From the NCBI GenBank assembly GCA_013399695.1, contig VXAU01000757.1:81804-145803 (forward strand): a stretch of DNA of 64,000 bases. Direction: 5' to 3'. The notes beneath the pieces are model-generated. The model was not told where the DNA came from. It searched no databases and was given only the letters and a program-made list of their open reading frames with translations. Positions 13,801 through 28,800 of this stretch are shown here, piece after piece. The position numbers were made by a program, and so were the translations under genes. Each line of letters starts with the position of its first letter. Position 1 is the first letter of the stretch. Origin of the DNA: Formicarius rufipectus (taxonomy: Eukaryota; Chordata; Aves; Passeriformes; Formicariidae).

Positions 13801-16800
13801 GTTTTCCCTCAGGAAGAAAAATTTTAATGAGATTTGAATTTAGATTTCTTCTAAATACTGCAGCTCTTTGACAGAATCTGTGCCAAAACCAAGTGAAACT
13901 AAGTTAAGAAGAGAATTAAAAACATCATTCAGAACTTCTTCCCCTTTTAGAAAATTCTGAAAGCTCTTTTCTTTGCAAAAAAAAAAAAAAAAAGCTGACA
14001 AAGACAAGCCTGCCCTCTTCTCCATTTACCAGCTTTCCAAACAGAACATCTGACTGCCATAAAAATGCAAAAAGGAAGGGGGGTTGGAATTTAATTCAAG
14101 AGCAGTACAAAGTCCAGCTACCACTTTCCTGCTGTTTCACAGCATTTCATTATTTTGCTTAATAAGTTCATCTCCTCAAGAATTTTCTCTTCACCTTACA
14201 TTATTAAAAGTAATAAGTTTTTCTGGATTGGGGGTTTTCCCAACAGAAAAACCAATTTATGTATGTCCTTCAATAATGACAGGAAAAGATTATTTCCCAT
14301 TATATTGCACACTTTTCATATCACCACCATGGCTTATCAGTCAATAAATGTTACTCTGCAACTTGCTCCTTTCCTTGAACAAGTTTAATTTCTGTATTAA
14401 CCTGTTTTTCCCAGGCAACGCCTTGCTAGAAAGCATCACTACAGCAGCAAAATTAGTTTGTTAAAGAAATCATTTCGAAATCTCTTGTCACTGATAATAT
14501 TGTCTTCAGTTAATAAAAGTACACAAAGTCAGTTTACATCTAATTCACTGACACACACATGCATACAGACACGAGCACTTATTCTTAATAACACATTTTA
14601 TGCCATGAATACATCCTTTTAAAGCAAAAGGTGAATTCAACATTTATATCCAATTATAGCTACAAAGCTGTGCTAATGCAGCAGAGCCCAACTGCTGGCA
14701 CACAGCTCCTGTAAGCAGCACTGGTGCGGAGGTGAGGCACTGGCCCCAGGGATCTGCCTCTCTCTGGTGCACTGACCGACGATGCTCCCACACAAACAAG
14801 ACTGTCAGAGCTGCTCAGCTTGCTGTGTGGCAGACAGTGATGCAGGCCGGGGAAGGGAGGAGTGAGGATAGCCCAGGGATCCATGCTGGCCTCATCTAGA
14901 TGACTACAGAGAGCAGATGGACACACATCTAACCTGGTCACATGTTCCTCAAACTCCAACAGGCCCTGAAGACATCTCAGACCCTATCCCACTGCTCATC
15001 CCATGTCCTGACCTTGCACCTTGAAAGGCCACCTGCAGAAGGGATAGAAGGATAAGCTGGAGGGGAAGGAAGGGTAGCCAAGAAATAGGGAAGCTCTTAT
15101 CTAGAGATATGGTTTTCTTCCCTGAATCTGAAGGTGAGGACAAAGCCCACTGCTGAACACCAGAACCAGATCTAATTGGCAGACCCCACTTGTGTGTGGA
15201 TAAAAGAAGGAAGAAATGGCTTAAGTTCTCCTGTTAACATCCTCCTTCCTCAATGTTTCAGCACAAGGATGAATGCACAGGTAATTCACCTTGCTACTTC
15301 TTCCCTCTACTGACATCATTTGACAGTAACCTGACAGATAAAGCTTGTGTACCAGGACACAATGCTCTTCCAGTCCCTGTCCCTCTTTTTTACCCTCCAT
15401 CCCAGACAACAGGATATAACTGGATCTGCCTTCTAGATCCCTTGGAAAGCCTCTCTGCCGAGGGAGAAAAGAGCAGAATTTAACCCTTGGGTTGCCAGAA
15501 TAAAGTCAGAAAATACAGCTGTGCACACTGTACAGACTCTCAGTGGCACTAAATTTGTATAACTCTGCTGAGGTTCATGGGAGTTGGTCCATCACTATCA
15601 GCTTGACATTTGCCATGTTATTAATGGAGATGACCACTTAAATACCTTAAAAAGCAAAATTCTAATGCAGCAGGGGATGCATTAAGATTGCATGACTTTT
15701 TCGGGAATGAAGTAACAGTTATTGGAGCGAGAAAACCCTAAAGTGCATTTGATAAGAAAGAAAAGGTATATAGATACTAGCAAAAAAATTTTATTACATT
15801 GTTATTTCATTCTGAGTGAGCCTGTGTGGTTAATTCTTATAAAGGCAGTGAGAATTACCTTGTTGCCAGTTTGCCAGTAGTACTCTTTAATGGCTCTCAT
15901 CATGACTATTCCAACTGGAAAGGTCGCATTTTCCACCTCCTTGCCTGTAGATGTCTTTATAAAATCAGAACCTGAAAGGAAGCAAAAAGCTTTACAGTAG
16001 CTTTAGAACAAGTCACTCTGCACACGGAGAGTTCACACCCTCCAAAGATGTCCTCCTGTCATTATGAAGCATTCCTTTACATGTCCCTGTGGTGTCAGGG
16101 GTAACCTTGCTCTGGTCAAGGCAGAGAAGGAGGTTGATACCCCATATGGTTTCAGACTAAGTCAGACATCCACAGGCTAAATGAACGTTCCAGCTCCTAA
16201 ATATTTGCTCTAGCTATCAGACCAACAATCTCATAAGATAGTCCAATATATGTTCCTGTCCAGATACTCAATGTATGTGTACCTATACTTTAATAGGAAT
16301 ATGGTTGACTAACCAGGATAAGAGAAATTATTTTCTCAGAAAAAATTCTTCATATAAATCAACATTTTCATACTTCCACAAGGATCTTTCTGAATAGAAA
16401 TTATTTTCATCACTTTGCTTTTTTTTTAATTTCACATTGCACCTAATTAGCCATGACCTGATATAATGCAGCAACAAGGCCAAAACATCTGTTTTATTTG
16501 AAGAACAAGAGTTAGCCTTGGCTTACTTTTTTCTGGTTTCTCACTTGTCAACAATATTCTCCATGGCCTGTGTTAATACCTGTGTAACACTCTTGTGTAT
16601 TCTTGCTGCTCTGCCTTGGCTTAAAATGAATCCTGCAGCACAGTAAAACAAAAAGCAAAGAAACTACTAAAAAAAAAAAGTGCCTTGCAGTGAATGATCC
16701 TGCATTGACACAATACAATGATAAAATGTCTTTCATTTCATTAGGACGCACTTCATCCCTAGGAACCTACTTCTTAGAAAAGGTGTACTGTGGGATCATT

Positions 16801-19800
16801 AATTATCAAAAGTAATTGGGAGAAGAAGAGGGATAATTCAAACATCGTGTAGTAGTGCATCATCCACTTAAGTCAATTGGAACTGCATCTGCTTCCACTT
16901 CAAATTTGGCTTAGGGTCCATTTTGACTGTTATGTGAATGATGATGCCTCTACAACATCCCCTAGAGTAAGGAAGGGAAGTTTCACTACTGGCTCACACT
17001 AAAGAGTTGCCTAGGCTACATTCTGATGGTGTGCTGCAGCACACTCCAGAGAGCCATCTTCTGAGGACACAGCTGACTGGCACACAGCTGGGTCTCAGCC
17101 TGATGGGAAGTTAAGGCAAAGCCAGGCATGTTTCTGTGTCCTGTGATTTAAACATAATCAAATGGCATTACCAGCTTTGGGTTTTATAAGACCACAGTCT
17201 TCCCTGTGGGCTTCCTGATGAGGCACCAACTCAGCCCACTGGTGATTAAATTGCACCCTCCTGCAACAATTTCCATTCTAAAGAGAAACAAGTTATTTGT
17301 GAAAAAGATTCTAACTTCAGAGAATGTACAATGTGCAAAAGAGGCAATTAATAGTTGATTGAGTTTTGCAAAGAACAGAGCACACAGGAGAGACAATTGA
17401 GTTACACATTTCAGAGTTATTCCCTTCCAGAGAGACACTATGGACATCTGATAGTTGCATTAAAACAAGGAACAGTGGAAGTGGAACTTCAACATTGCCA
17501 AATTATATTTTTAATTTCCCTTTCGAAATGTAGCACTTTAAGTCCTTCAGTGCAATACTTTTCATTTTTTCTTCTATAAGGTAAGTCAAAGCTTTTATAA
17601 GTCTTATAATTACAAGTCTCTATGGTACAGTTTCATTAAAAACTTTCATTAAACAACAGCTGCCCTTGTATATGGTCTTCTAATCAATTTGGTCAAACAG
17701 AATGACTTCTAATCAGCTGTTGATAAAAATAGAAGATGAAATTTTAATTCTAATAGATTAACCACAAACTCAAGATAGTCTTCAAAATCCATCTAGCTCT
17801 ATTCTCCAGTGGATTTAACGACTATTCAGCAACTCATTACTAAATAGAACAAGATGAACATTTTCCAGTTCATTAAAGAAATGTACTATGTATTTTTGCA
17901 TTGTCCTCATGATTCGTTACAGGGAGTCTTAATTACAAGATAATGGATAATGGTTATTAAATGCAGACTCCAGTAATGAAGCTCTATTCATTTGCGAGCC
18001 TTAGAGACTGCAAAGAGGGGAAAATAAAATTACTAGCTTCAAAAGATTAACGGATCAAATTATTATTCAATTTTGAAAATCTCATTCAGACTTCATAGAA
18101 ACAAGAAGAGATTAAAAACTAGTATTAGTACAAAAGTAGTGCATTTATATATTTATTTTTAAATAACATCTTAAGGCTATTACCAGAATAATCATCTCTA
18201 GATGTGATTATTAGACAAACATACAGCCAATTTAGTAGCATCCTCTAACAATGAAAACAATACATTTTTATTTCCAGAACAAATTCTTTTTATGACACAA
18301 GAGCTTGCTATCAGGACTGCATGCAGCCTCTCACAGAGGACAGAACATGCACACTAGCAGAGAGAACCACACTGAAAAGTGTTATTAACATTTGGATTCC
18401 AGGAATGAAAAGGGGAATTTAAAAATCAAGCGCTGCCATAAAAGGCACCTCATTAAGTAGATTTTATGCCAACCTTGTAATAATAAGGGAGTTTCACCAA
18501 GTCTCATTCAACTTTTCAAAACAAGTATAAGAAATGAAGTTCAACAGGAGTTTCATCTGGAAATTTAGGCAATGATTTAAAAACCTGAGTTTTATCACCC
18601 ATTTTCTCATCATCCTCTGAATGCATATACTCAAAAAATGAAGGCTAAGACTAAAATACATGCTGGATAGCTTTTCCCTTCCTTAGAGTAAGTTTATGCA
18701 ATTCAACGAAGCATGAAATCAAAGATTTTACAAATTACATTATTTGGGGTAGATTTCTAGGCCCAGTGAGACTGGAAAAAAACTCACACTTTCTACTCTT
18801 TTCTAGTGTGTAACCACAAGAGCATCTTGTATTTCAAGGCAGCGAGTCATGTAAGATCCCTTGAATCTGTTAAAGAGTGGCAACATCAACACCTCTTTCA
18901 GATGGACTTGCTGCCAACCCAGTGATTCACTGGCATGTGATGCTTTACAGCCCCACAGCCTGGCAAGCACCAGCTACATGGGCTTGCTTTCACCAGATGT
19001 ATCTGAATGAACCTTAAGATATGTGAACAGTGCTGCAGCCTCTGTCTGAGAGACTCTTGTCAAAAGCAACTAAGTTCTCAGCACTGCTGGGAGCCAAACC
19101 ACTCAGGCTGCAGTCACAGGTCTTACAAAATCAGGCAGGGTCTTTCATTGAACCATAAAAACATTTAGGTTAGAAAAACCCCGTAAGTTCATGCAGTCTA
19201 ACTATTAATGCCATCAAGTCCACCACTAAACCATGTCCCTAAGTGCTGTATCTACACCTACCTCCAGAGATGGTGACTCAACCACTTCCCTGAAAACCTA
19301 TTCCAAGGCTTGACAACCCTTTCAGCTGTCAACCAGTGTTAACCCAGTTGCCAACCTGGTTGGTTTAAGATATTAAATCTCCTCCTCCTTTGTACTCTCA
19401 CCCCCTGTTACAGTGACTCTCAGCCTCTGCACTTCACCAAAGGCCACTCAAAATAATTAAGTTGAATGAGCAGACACTAAAAAGAAAATCAGGGTCTTCA
19501 TACTATGAGCTTGAGGCCGCATCTAGAGATCAGGATGAAGTCTGTTATATTCTAGATACACAGCTTCGTTTATACTAGTACGGTAACAAAGGTGCAGAGC
19601 TGAGGTCTCGTAGCAAGCATTTGACAGGGCATGGATTGAATGCCCTGGTCTCCCAAAGGTCGTAAGAGCTTTCCTGAATGGCCTGCCCTATTGCTCCCCT
19701 CTACATCATCCTGAAATGCTACAAAGCTTTCCAGTCCACATAACACTGAAGCAGAGCATTAGAAGTATAGAATCTTATTTAGATGACATCCAGGAAACAC

Positions 19801-22800
19801 ACTCTGATTCCATAATTAAGCAATAAGGAATAATAAGCAGTGTAGCAATCGTGGCGTAATCACAACCTTTTGGTTGTGAAGTGTTCCAAATGCCCTTGGG
19901 GAATGATTATTTCCTGATAACTACAGAATTTGTGTTGTTGCTTTAGTCTTAATAAAGAACAAATATGCGTCTGGCAATTTTAAACAATAGTTTAGACAGA
20001 GACGCTTGCAGAGGGACAATTATGTCATGCTACTTTGTAAGTACCTACAATGAGCACAAATACATCTTGGTTGCTGCAACTCAGATATAACAATAAACAG
20101 TGACATAGGGTAAACACATACCCTTCCAAGACTTCTAGGACTGATGGCAAAAAGAAGCATGCTGTTGAGAGGACCTGCAAAATCCCCAGCTCTTTCTTCT
20201 GACAAGGTAGCAATGATAAAAAGAGTACAGAATCAAATGTGCATAAAGTCCCATTAGCACGTCATCTTTCTATTTTATGAGTACCTAAACTAAGGATCTT
20301 CAGATTCATACACAATTAGCCTGACTAGGGTTATCAACCCTCTGAAAATAAGAGGCAGGACAAGATATAAAAGGCCAATGTAGTAGTCAGTTCTTGACAG
20401 CTGAATCATTGTAATGGTCCACTTACATGTCCTTATCCTACTCCAGTGGCAATACAGAATACATTCCCTGCTAGCTTAACTTTGCCATTGAGGCAAATAC
20501 AAAAGCTGTGGCAACTCCCTTCAGAAGTAGCTCACCAAACAGATTTAGCTCCATCACATGAGGCTACACTGCCAAACCACTTCGTTTTCTCATGCCTGTG
20601 ATCTCTACTACCATTTTGAAAAATGGTAGTTTAGAATTCAGTCTGTTGTGAACTGTCCATTTTGTGCAATTCTTTTTAAAAAGTGTCTGTACAGAGGGGA
20701 AAAAAAATAATGATCCCGTCATAGGGCTCCACATTTAATGTTTGTTTACACAAAAGACAACCTTTCTAAAGACCCACTGTATCATCTCAGCTTTTCAAGA
20801 CTAAGAATGAATGTTTCCTTTCCTGCACAGCACCTCTGGTAAGAGGGGTCCTGCAGGCCAAACAATGCCCTTAGGAACAATTATGCATGCACACAAAGGG
20901 ACAAATTATTAAGTCCATACTTATACAAAATTCCCTGTGGATGATGTCTGAAAGAATTCAGCATCACTGAATTATGCATATCTTGCTAATGCACTCATAG
21001 TGTCTACCACAGGTCTCCATAGAGTACTATTACTTAATTAGTATTAGTTTCTTGTGTGTTTATGTAAAATGTGTTTCTTTAGAAGGTTCAACAGGAAGAG
21101 CGATACCACCTTCTGTTGCTCAGCTACATAGCATAGGCACTTGCTATTTTTGGAGCATTCCTTCCAATCCAATCCCTATGTGGTATGGAGAAAGAGAAGA
21201 TAAATAATTGACATATGCTCCAGGTCCAAAGACCACAGCTGGAATCTCTGTCAATGGTGGCACTTGGCTTTCGGCCACACTAAAGCACAGAAGGAAACAT
21301 CTTCCCAAGTCACTTTCCCATATTGCCTTGCAGAACCAGTGTTGGGGGATGCCAGGGTGCAGGAGCAGTTCAGGCAATTAAGTGATGCTTGAACGGCCAT
21401 TCCTCTTCCTCTCCAAAAGGAAAGCAGCAGTATACCCTCCCAAGAGTGACTAGTGGAACAAAAAGTTTAAGGAATTCCTATATTGCTATCTGCTTGCTAA
21501 GTTTCATGTTGCTTTACCACAATCTCACTTTTCGTCTTTAAAATGACGTACCATGTTACTGCACTCAAGCGCTTAACAGTGTATAACCTGTATTAACCTT
21601 TTTGCAGATGGCAACACTGCCTCTGACACAGGATGAGCCAAAGGCAGAAAGAAGAAACAAAACAATGTACCCCAACACTTAATCCTAGCCTTGCTATAAT
21701 CACTGAGAGATCACTGTTCTCTCTGCTTCCTCTTTGTAATGCTGTTTTCCTTTACTGACTATTCTGTGGGCTTCTTTTTGCCATACTCCTGATTTTGAGC
21801 AAGACACAAAAGACAAGAGACATCAGTATAAATCTCACCTCTACTCCAGCACAGGCTCAGCTTGAGAACACAGCACAGTGCACCCAGGGCAGGAGGCACT
21901 GCTGGTGGCACAGTTCTTGACCCAGATTCCCCAACCCATGGCCTCCTCCAGCACACAGTGATGACAAAACAGGCAGCCATGGCATATTTTATCCAGTGGA
22001 GAGGAGTGAACAGGGTCAAAGGAGTAACAGAAGTGTAACATGCAGTTAGGAGCCTGTTGGTTGCCCTTAGCTTTAAGATGTGGCTATTTCATCAACTACC
22101 AAAGTACCTGAAGAGTAAGAGGGGAGCAGAAGAACCACAAATAAGTGAAAAAAAGCAAAGAGAGTATGTTTAGTGGTAAGAGTAGATGCAGGACCTGCCT
22201 CAACACTAGTGGAAGTGCTCTGCAGTATGCATGGAGCCACAGAGCAGTAGGCATGTTCCCTCTCATTGCCACCATCACCATCATCTCCACAATTACACAG
22301 CAACCACCTACAAAAAAGGCAGTCAGGTCTTTCAACACCTTGTTCTCATTCTGCTGCAAAGATAGAGATGGCTGAATTCTGCAGATTGCCCTAACATCCA
22401 GAAGTCATCATTTACATTAAAAAAGCTACAGGTTATAAAATAATGCATTGCCTCTGTGCAAGGGTATGGATATGGCTAGGGGCTAAGAGAGGAAGGTGAC
22501 TTTCCAGGTTTGGCAGGGGTCAATGTTTCACATACAGCAGCTAAAGGCATGTTAGGTGTTTGACAAGGAATCATGACATTCATTCTCATTGCCTTACTGG
22601 TAACACACAGGTTGCTGCTAAAATAGGTTGTTGCTTCTTTATGAAGCAACATAAGGGTTGGCCTCTCAGATTAGATGCAGGCACTCAGATTTTCAGCACT
22701 AAGCCATGTCTGCCTGCTGGGCTGGGTGAAAAAGCAAAATGCTGTGGTAGAAATTGGACTTGATTTGAAAATCTCACCCTTTCAGATTCCTTTACAAACA

Positions 22801-25800
22801 CTGAAATGCATCGCATCACTTACTTGTTACACTTAAACTAATCTGAACAATGATAAACTATCTCAAACTATGATTTAATTAAAACAGCACTGGTCTAGGT
22901 CAGGCATTTTCCCTCTTGGCATTCTCAGTTTTGGATCAATACATCTCAGCCTCTCAAAATGTTGTTCAGTACATGACATATTACAGACTGAGTCTAAAAG
23001 GCTGATATATCTACCAGTAATATTGCAATTTGGAAAAAAATAATAAATATGCATGACGGCTTAGAATCACAGCACTACATGGCATATTGCATGCCATGTT
23101 TTAGCAACTACATTTAGCTTTGTGCTTTTTAATGTTGATAACAACTTTGAAACAAATATGTTAACATTAAAACTCAGGTATGCTTACACATTGTCTATTA
23201 GCTTGCAACAAAATTACTCAAATTGAAGAAATAGCTGCTTAAAATCAATTTGGAAATATTCCACACCAAACAAAGCAAGTAGAACATCCATCTACTTTAT
23301 CAAGAAGGTGCTATGAATTTTAAAGATTTAAAAAACCCCACCATACATAATACAGCCAAAATCATGACACTTCAATGTCATTTTCAGTGTTTTTCAACAC
23401 CTCATGTTAAAAGCAGTTTAAGATTCTGTTCCTACTCTAACCCAGAGAAAGGCAGGATTGATTTTTAAGATTTAAAAGTCATGTCTTAATGCCACAGTCT
23501 GAATCTGTCCAGAGTCCAGCCTCTTTGTCATGCAGAGGACAAAGAGCCAGCATCAGGCCCTCTTCCACACTGTTCCCTACAATAAAAGGCAGTTGGCAAA
23601 GGCAGAGGCTTCAGCACTAGGAGGATGTCCAGTATCAAAGGTATTTTCCTTGAGCACTTGGAACTGTCAGTGTTTTGAGCTTTGGCTTTGCCCAAAAACC
23701 AAAAAATAAAAGGTGCCAGATCTCCCCAGACTCATCCATGCTGTATTTGTTTCCATCTGGCTTTTACAAATCAAGCAGAATAGATTACTTGAGGACTTGC
23801 ATATACAGGGATGAATATTCCACTTCCAGTAATCATGAGATTAATAGGAAAATGTTAGACACTTTTAGCTCATTTTTTATGACACTCAAAAGCCCAGAAT
23901 AGAAACAAATTGCAAACATGTAGTGTCTACCATAGACTTCCTGGGTACAGGTATACTCCTGATGCAACAAATACCTAAAGAGATAAGGTAAGGGATAAGT
24001 CTTTGGAAGGCCTTACCTATACATCAACAGCATAGTACAATGGAAAAAGCTTGCCAGTTCCCTTCAATAAAAAAATAACCAAGAACCCTGACTGTGCAGC
24101 CACACTCCAAGCAGGAGGCAGCTCTCTGCTGGGGATCAGGGAAAGATACACTTCTGGGTTGTTTTTTTTTAAGAAATCTTTTTTCTTCCCACTGCATTAT
24201 TAACAATGCTTACATGGCAAAACTAAAAATTTTATTTCAAAGAGATGCTTTATGAAGGTGTGTTTCTGATAACTTCAATCAGACTTTTCTGGCATAACAA
24301 TCTACTGAGCACTACTTAAAAAAATTAAGAAAATCAAAAACACCCTTAAGCACCACCAGAAATAGGCAACAACTCTTAAGAAGATATTTAATAAGCCAGT
24401 GTATTGTTCTCCACCTCCATTTGTCAACAGTCTGCGTGCTGATCCAGACTGCAATCACAGTGAGCATCTCAAACCAAAAGTACCAACAATCCGATTAAAC
24501 AACTGTGGGTTTTGGCGAAAAACTTATAGAAACTGATAGAGAAATATTAATTTCATTAGTCCACTGGCAGAATGAAGATGATTTTTCAATCTTCAAATCT
24601 AAACTTTATATATAGGTTTTATATTTTCAAAAACATACACTCAATATGTATTATAATTTTAAACTTTGACATTATACTCTTTTTACTAAATACTGTGAAT
24701 GAAAGAAATTGTGTTAGATGTATATACATCCTCATAGGTATTTAGTGGCAAGTTATTAAATGTCACTATTCATAGAGAGTACATTTTATGTTTTCCTTAC
24801 AGAAAAAAGAATCATCTGTGTAAAATTTGTAGCAATATTTCAGAGCTTCACTCTGGTATCAATGCCTTTTTCTTCAACACATGTTCAGAAATACAAGTGG
24901 TTAAGCAAAATATTACCTGTGTTACACTGAGTTGGCATTTGCCAAACTGCAGTGGCATTCACAGTGTCACCACTATGTCAAGGAAGGGCGATCGCCCTGC
25001 CTGTACCTTTCTTTCTGTAATTCTCAGCTCTGACATAAATAGCAAAAAGTTATGAGGAATTAGGCATTCAGCATTTCTCTACATCAAATCACATAGAAAG
25101 GTATGCAATGAGTATTTACACTGGAAAACAGTGTTCTGAAGTGGAGTAATATTCCTTATCTATCAACTAAGCAGTGAATTCACTTTGCTACACATCTTCC
25201 ATAGAGTGCTTTAAGGCCCCCAGACATTAGCCCAAAGCAAAACCATATTGTCTTCATTTAATTACCTATCTTTTCATACCTACTGTGATCAAAATGACTG
25301 AGTTAAACAAAATGGTTGCTAGTAACAGGAGACCATTGATAGCCAGCAAGCTAAGGTGGGTGTACGTGTGTAGAGTTCAACAGAAAAAGATGCTGCTGGT
25401 ATGCTGTTTACTTTTGCAATGTGAATTTATAAAGTGCAGTATCAAGTGAATTAGCAGGAGTTAAAAGGGTTAAGTTCCCAGGAACCAATGAAGTCAAAGA
25501 GAAATGGAAAATGGATTCAAGTCCCAGAAAGATAAAATTATTTAACAACTTATTAAAACAGTTCATCACTGTAATTAAAATCCAAGTGCCTAGAAAAAAG
25601 TGCCACAAGAAAGGTAATTATTTATGAGAATACTTTAAAAAGCCATTTATTGTGAATCTGGGAGAGAATCAGCCTGAAAGAGATGGTAGTAAAAAGAAAT
25701 TGTTTGTTTATTCATAAAACTTATTTTGGTCTAGCATACTACTAAGAATCCCTAACATCTGCTCAATGGCAGCTGTAAGTAACATTAGGAACACTCAGCC

Positions 25801-28800
25801 AATTTATATCTTTCCTTTTTATTAAAAAATAAACAGGTCCTTTTAAATTATTCACTAGTAAATTAACATAAAAATCAGTGCTGTAGCTATCCACATTTTG
25901 TGGAAAGGAGTATGAAAGCTCTGTATGATCATGATGATCTAAATCTTTCTGTGTTTCGCTTACTACTTTATTCTTTATGTAACGTCCCACCTAATTTAGC
26001 AAACAAAAACTTAGAAAACCTACAAGCCGTATCAGTGTCACAGCCACGAATAATACAGAATACATCACTGTATACAACAAATATCGTATTAGTTGCCTTT
26101 TTCTGACTTGAACATTCTTTTCTTACCTTCCCTTTGCCTTCTGCCATTTAAAAACTCTCCTCAAACAACTTCAGATCTCTCCTGCTTTTGCCTTTCCCAA
26201 ACAAGATAATAGAGTAACAAAATGCGGAAGTGTTATTAATTATTATTTGTTCTCATCCGCAGCACTTTCATACACAGATGACAAAGTGCTCTGCATGTTC
26301 CTGTGTTTTGCTCCAAAACTGTGTTCTTAAGAAAGTAAAAAAGGCACAGGAGCACTTCAGATCTAAAAGCCTCTCTCTAGACCTCACTAACACTTTTTTT
26401 TTTTTTTTTTCCTTAACATCTTCAACATTTCAGCAGAAAAATACTATTTTCCTCCTATGTTTCTTTCCTGGCTTCAGTTCTTAACAACCAAGTTCCTGCA
26501 AACAATCTTGCCACATTGTTCAAAAGCTTGGAGTAGCTCTCTTTATTTTACTAGGGTTTTTTTGTTTTACCTCTAAATAACAAACCAGCATTTCTGCAGT
26601 ATACTCTGGAGACAGTTAGTTTAAAGGTAAGTGAGCTGTAATTCCAACCCTGGCACTGGAAATCGCTGGAAACAGCATTGTTACAATAGGACAGGGCCCA
26701 TCCAGCTGAAGTTCCAGAGAGTCTGCCTTGAAGCTGCAACTGTGCTGCAACTGGCAGCCAAGCAAACTGCTGGGAAGCTGAATTTGCTACCATCCAGAGC
26801 AGCTGCAAACACAACACCTGATTACAACATAAACTTAACCAGTTAGCTATCAACAGCATGTATATGGTATCATGGTATGAGAGCACCACCTGAGAAACAC
26901 TTACTAGGGACTGTAAGTCACAAGAAACATGGCAATCCCTTTCCATCATACCCCACCAGCTGCTTTCTCATCCTGGGGCTCAGGTTAGTTTCAAAGCTCT
27001 GTTTATGAATAAGGCTTTGTGCTTCCTTTGAGTTTTCTACAGCTTCACTATCCAGGACCAGTGGGAAGGAGGCTTTTGAAGATGTGTGATTCATGATTTT
27101 GTATTCCATAATTTAAGTTTAATGTGGTGCACAGAATATGGAACACCATCACCTGTTTCCTTTTTTGGTCCATTAGAGATGAATTAACACATCCTCTTGG
27201 TAAACAAGACTTCACCCTTGTGATTTTTGGGATGTGCTGGTAAATTGGGCACTGGATTTATAACATAACTGCAAAGGTGCTGGAAAAAAAGACATTTTAC
27301 TTAAGATGAAGTCCTGGCATCACCAAGGAGGGATCTTTTCTATACCTCAGATTTAGGGAGAACTCAACGTGAGAAATAAGCTGCAGCTGTACACTGCAGG
27401 GAACACTTTATAGCCCAAATGCTAGCGGGGAAGAAACTTCAAAGGTACAAATGCCAATCAGACGCAAGATCCCCGTTGACTCACCATGAAGACTATGGAC
27501 TTTGCTGTCAACTTTGTCTTTGAAAAAAATCTCTCAAAAGCAGGACTGCTACAGACAGCTCTGGGAAAGCTATTGTCTCTGGTACCTAAAAAGTAAGCAT
27601 AACCAGAAACCAGAAGTTGCCTCATCTGAGAGATGCTGAATTTAAAAACTATAATTTCAGAAAAGTAATTAAAAAAACCCCCAAACAAATGAATCAGGAA
27701 CATTTCCCAGGGGATGAAATTCTGAAACATAGTATCAAAGAAGGGAGAATCTTCTGTTCCTTTCAACATCTCCCTAACAAAATTTAAGCTTTGGCAAAAC
27801 AACTCAGAGGAACACAAAATGCCTGGGAGACAAGTTCCAAGTAACCTAGGTATCTAGCAAGAAAGTTCAAGTCCCTTATCAAAAACACTGCAAGAAACCT
27901 CAGAGACAAGCTGGAAAAATCTCTTTCCAAACAACACTGAAATGAGCACATTACCGAAGAATACTGCTATATCCTGTGTTCATATTCTGGTAGAAACTTT
28001 TTCCTTTGAGAAAATCACTTACATAAGCTGACAAAGTCTAATAAGAAGATTCTTTGAATTCTGTTTAAACCCTTACATTTACAAGGAAGGAACAATATTA
28101 AACATGAGCATAAATACGTTTGCACTTGAACAGTCTTGTTCAGCTCAGTGAGGAATGTTTGTATCATCATGCAGTCAGTAGTCAGTTTGGGTATTCAGCC
28201 TGTTTCTCTGCACTTCACAATGTAACACTTCAAAATACAGTGTCAGCAGCAGTAGGACATTATTTGTTAAAAGTTAGTGGATGTCTTTATATCGCTCTCA
28301 GTGTATTTTAACACACAGCTTTAACATCTCAGGTAAGGAAAGAATGCATATCCTTCTTTCATATGACTAATTTTTGTCCCAATGTCTCACTATGTATTTT
28401 ACTTATATTTGTGCTCATCTCTCATTCTGCTTCTTTGTTTTCCACTGTATTCCTGTTCCTTATGATTAAATGGGTGTATTGAAATGACTGTCCATAGTTT
28501 CTCAAAATAACCTAATTATGTTCAAGATCATGTATTTCTAATGTATTTTTCCATTCAATATCTTTCTCTTTAGAAGTCTAAATTCACATTGCTGCTGTGC
28601 TGCTGCCATGAGCATATACCATTAAATTAGAGAGGCACAATCACTAGGCCCTGATACCTCAAAAAGCAACAAAAAAATTCCTGTACCTACAAACCGAAAA
28701 ATCATGCTTAGTTTATTTCCACATCTATATTAAGTTTCTGTTAAGGGACTGGATTTTCTAAGTAGTTTTCCTACTTGCAATCTCTTAAAAGATACTTTAA

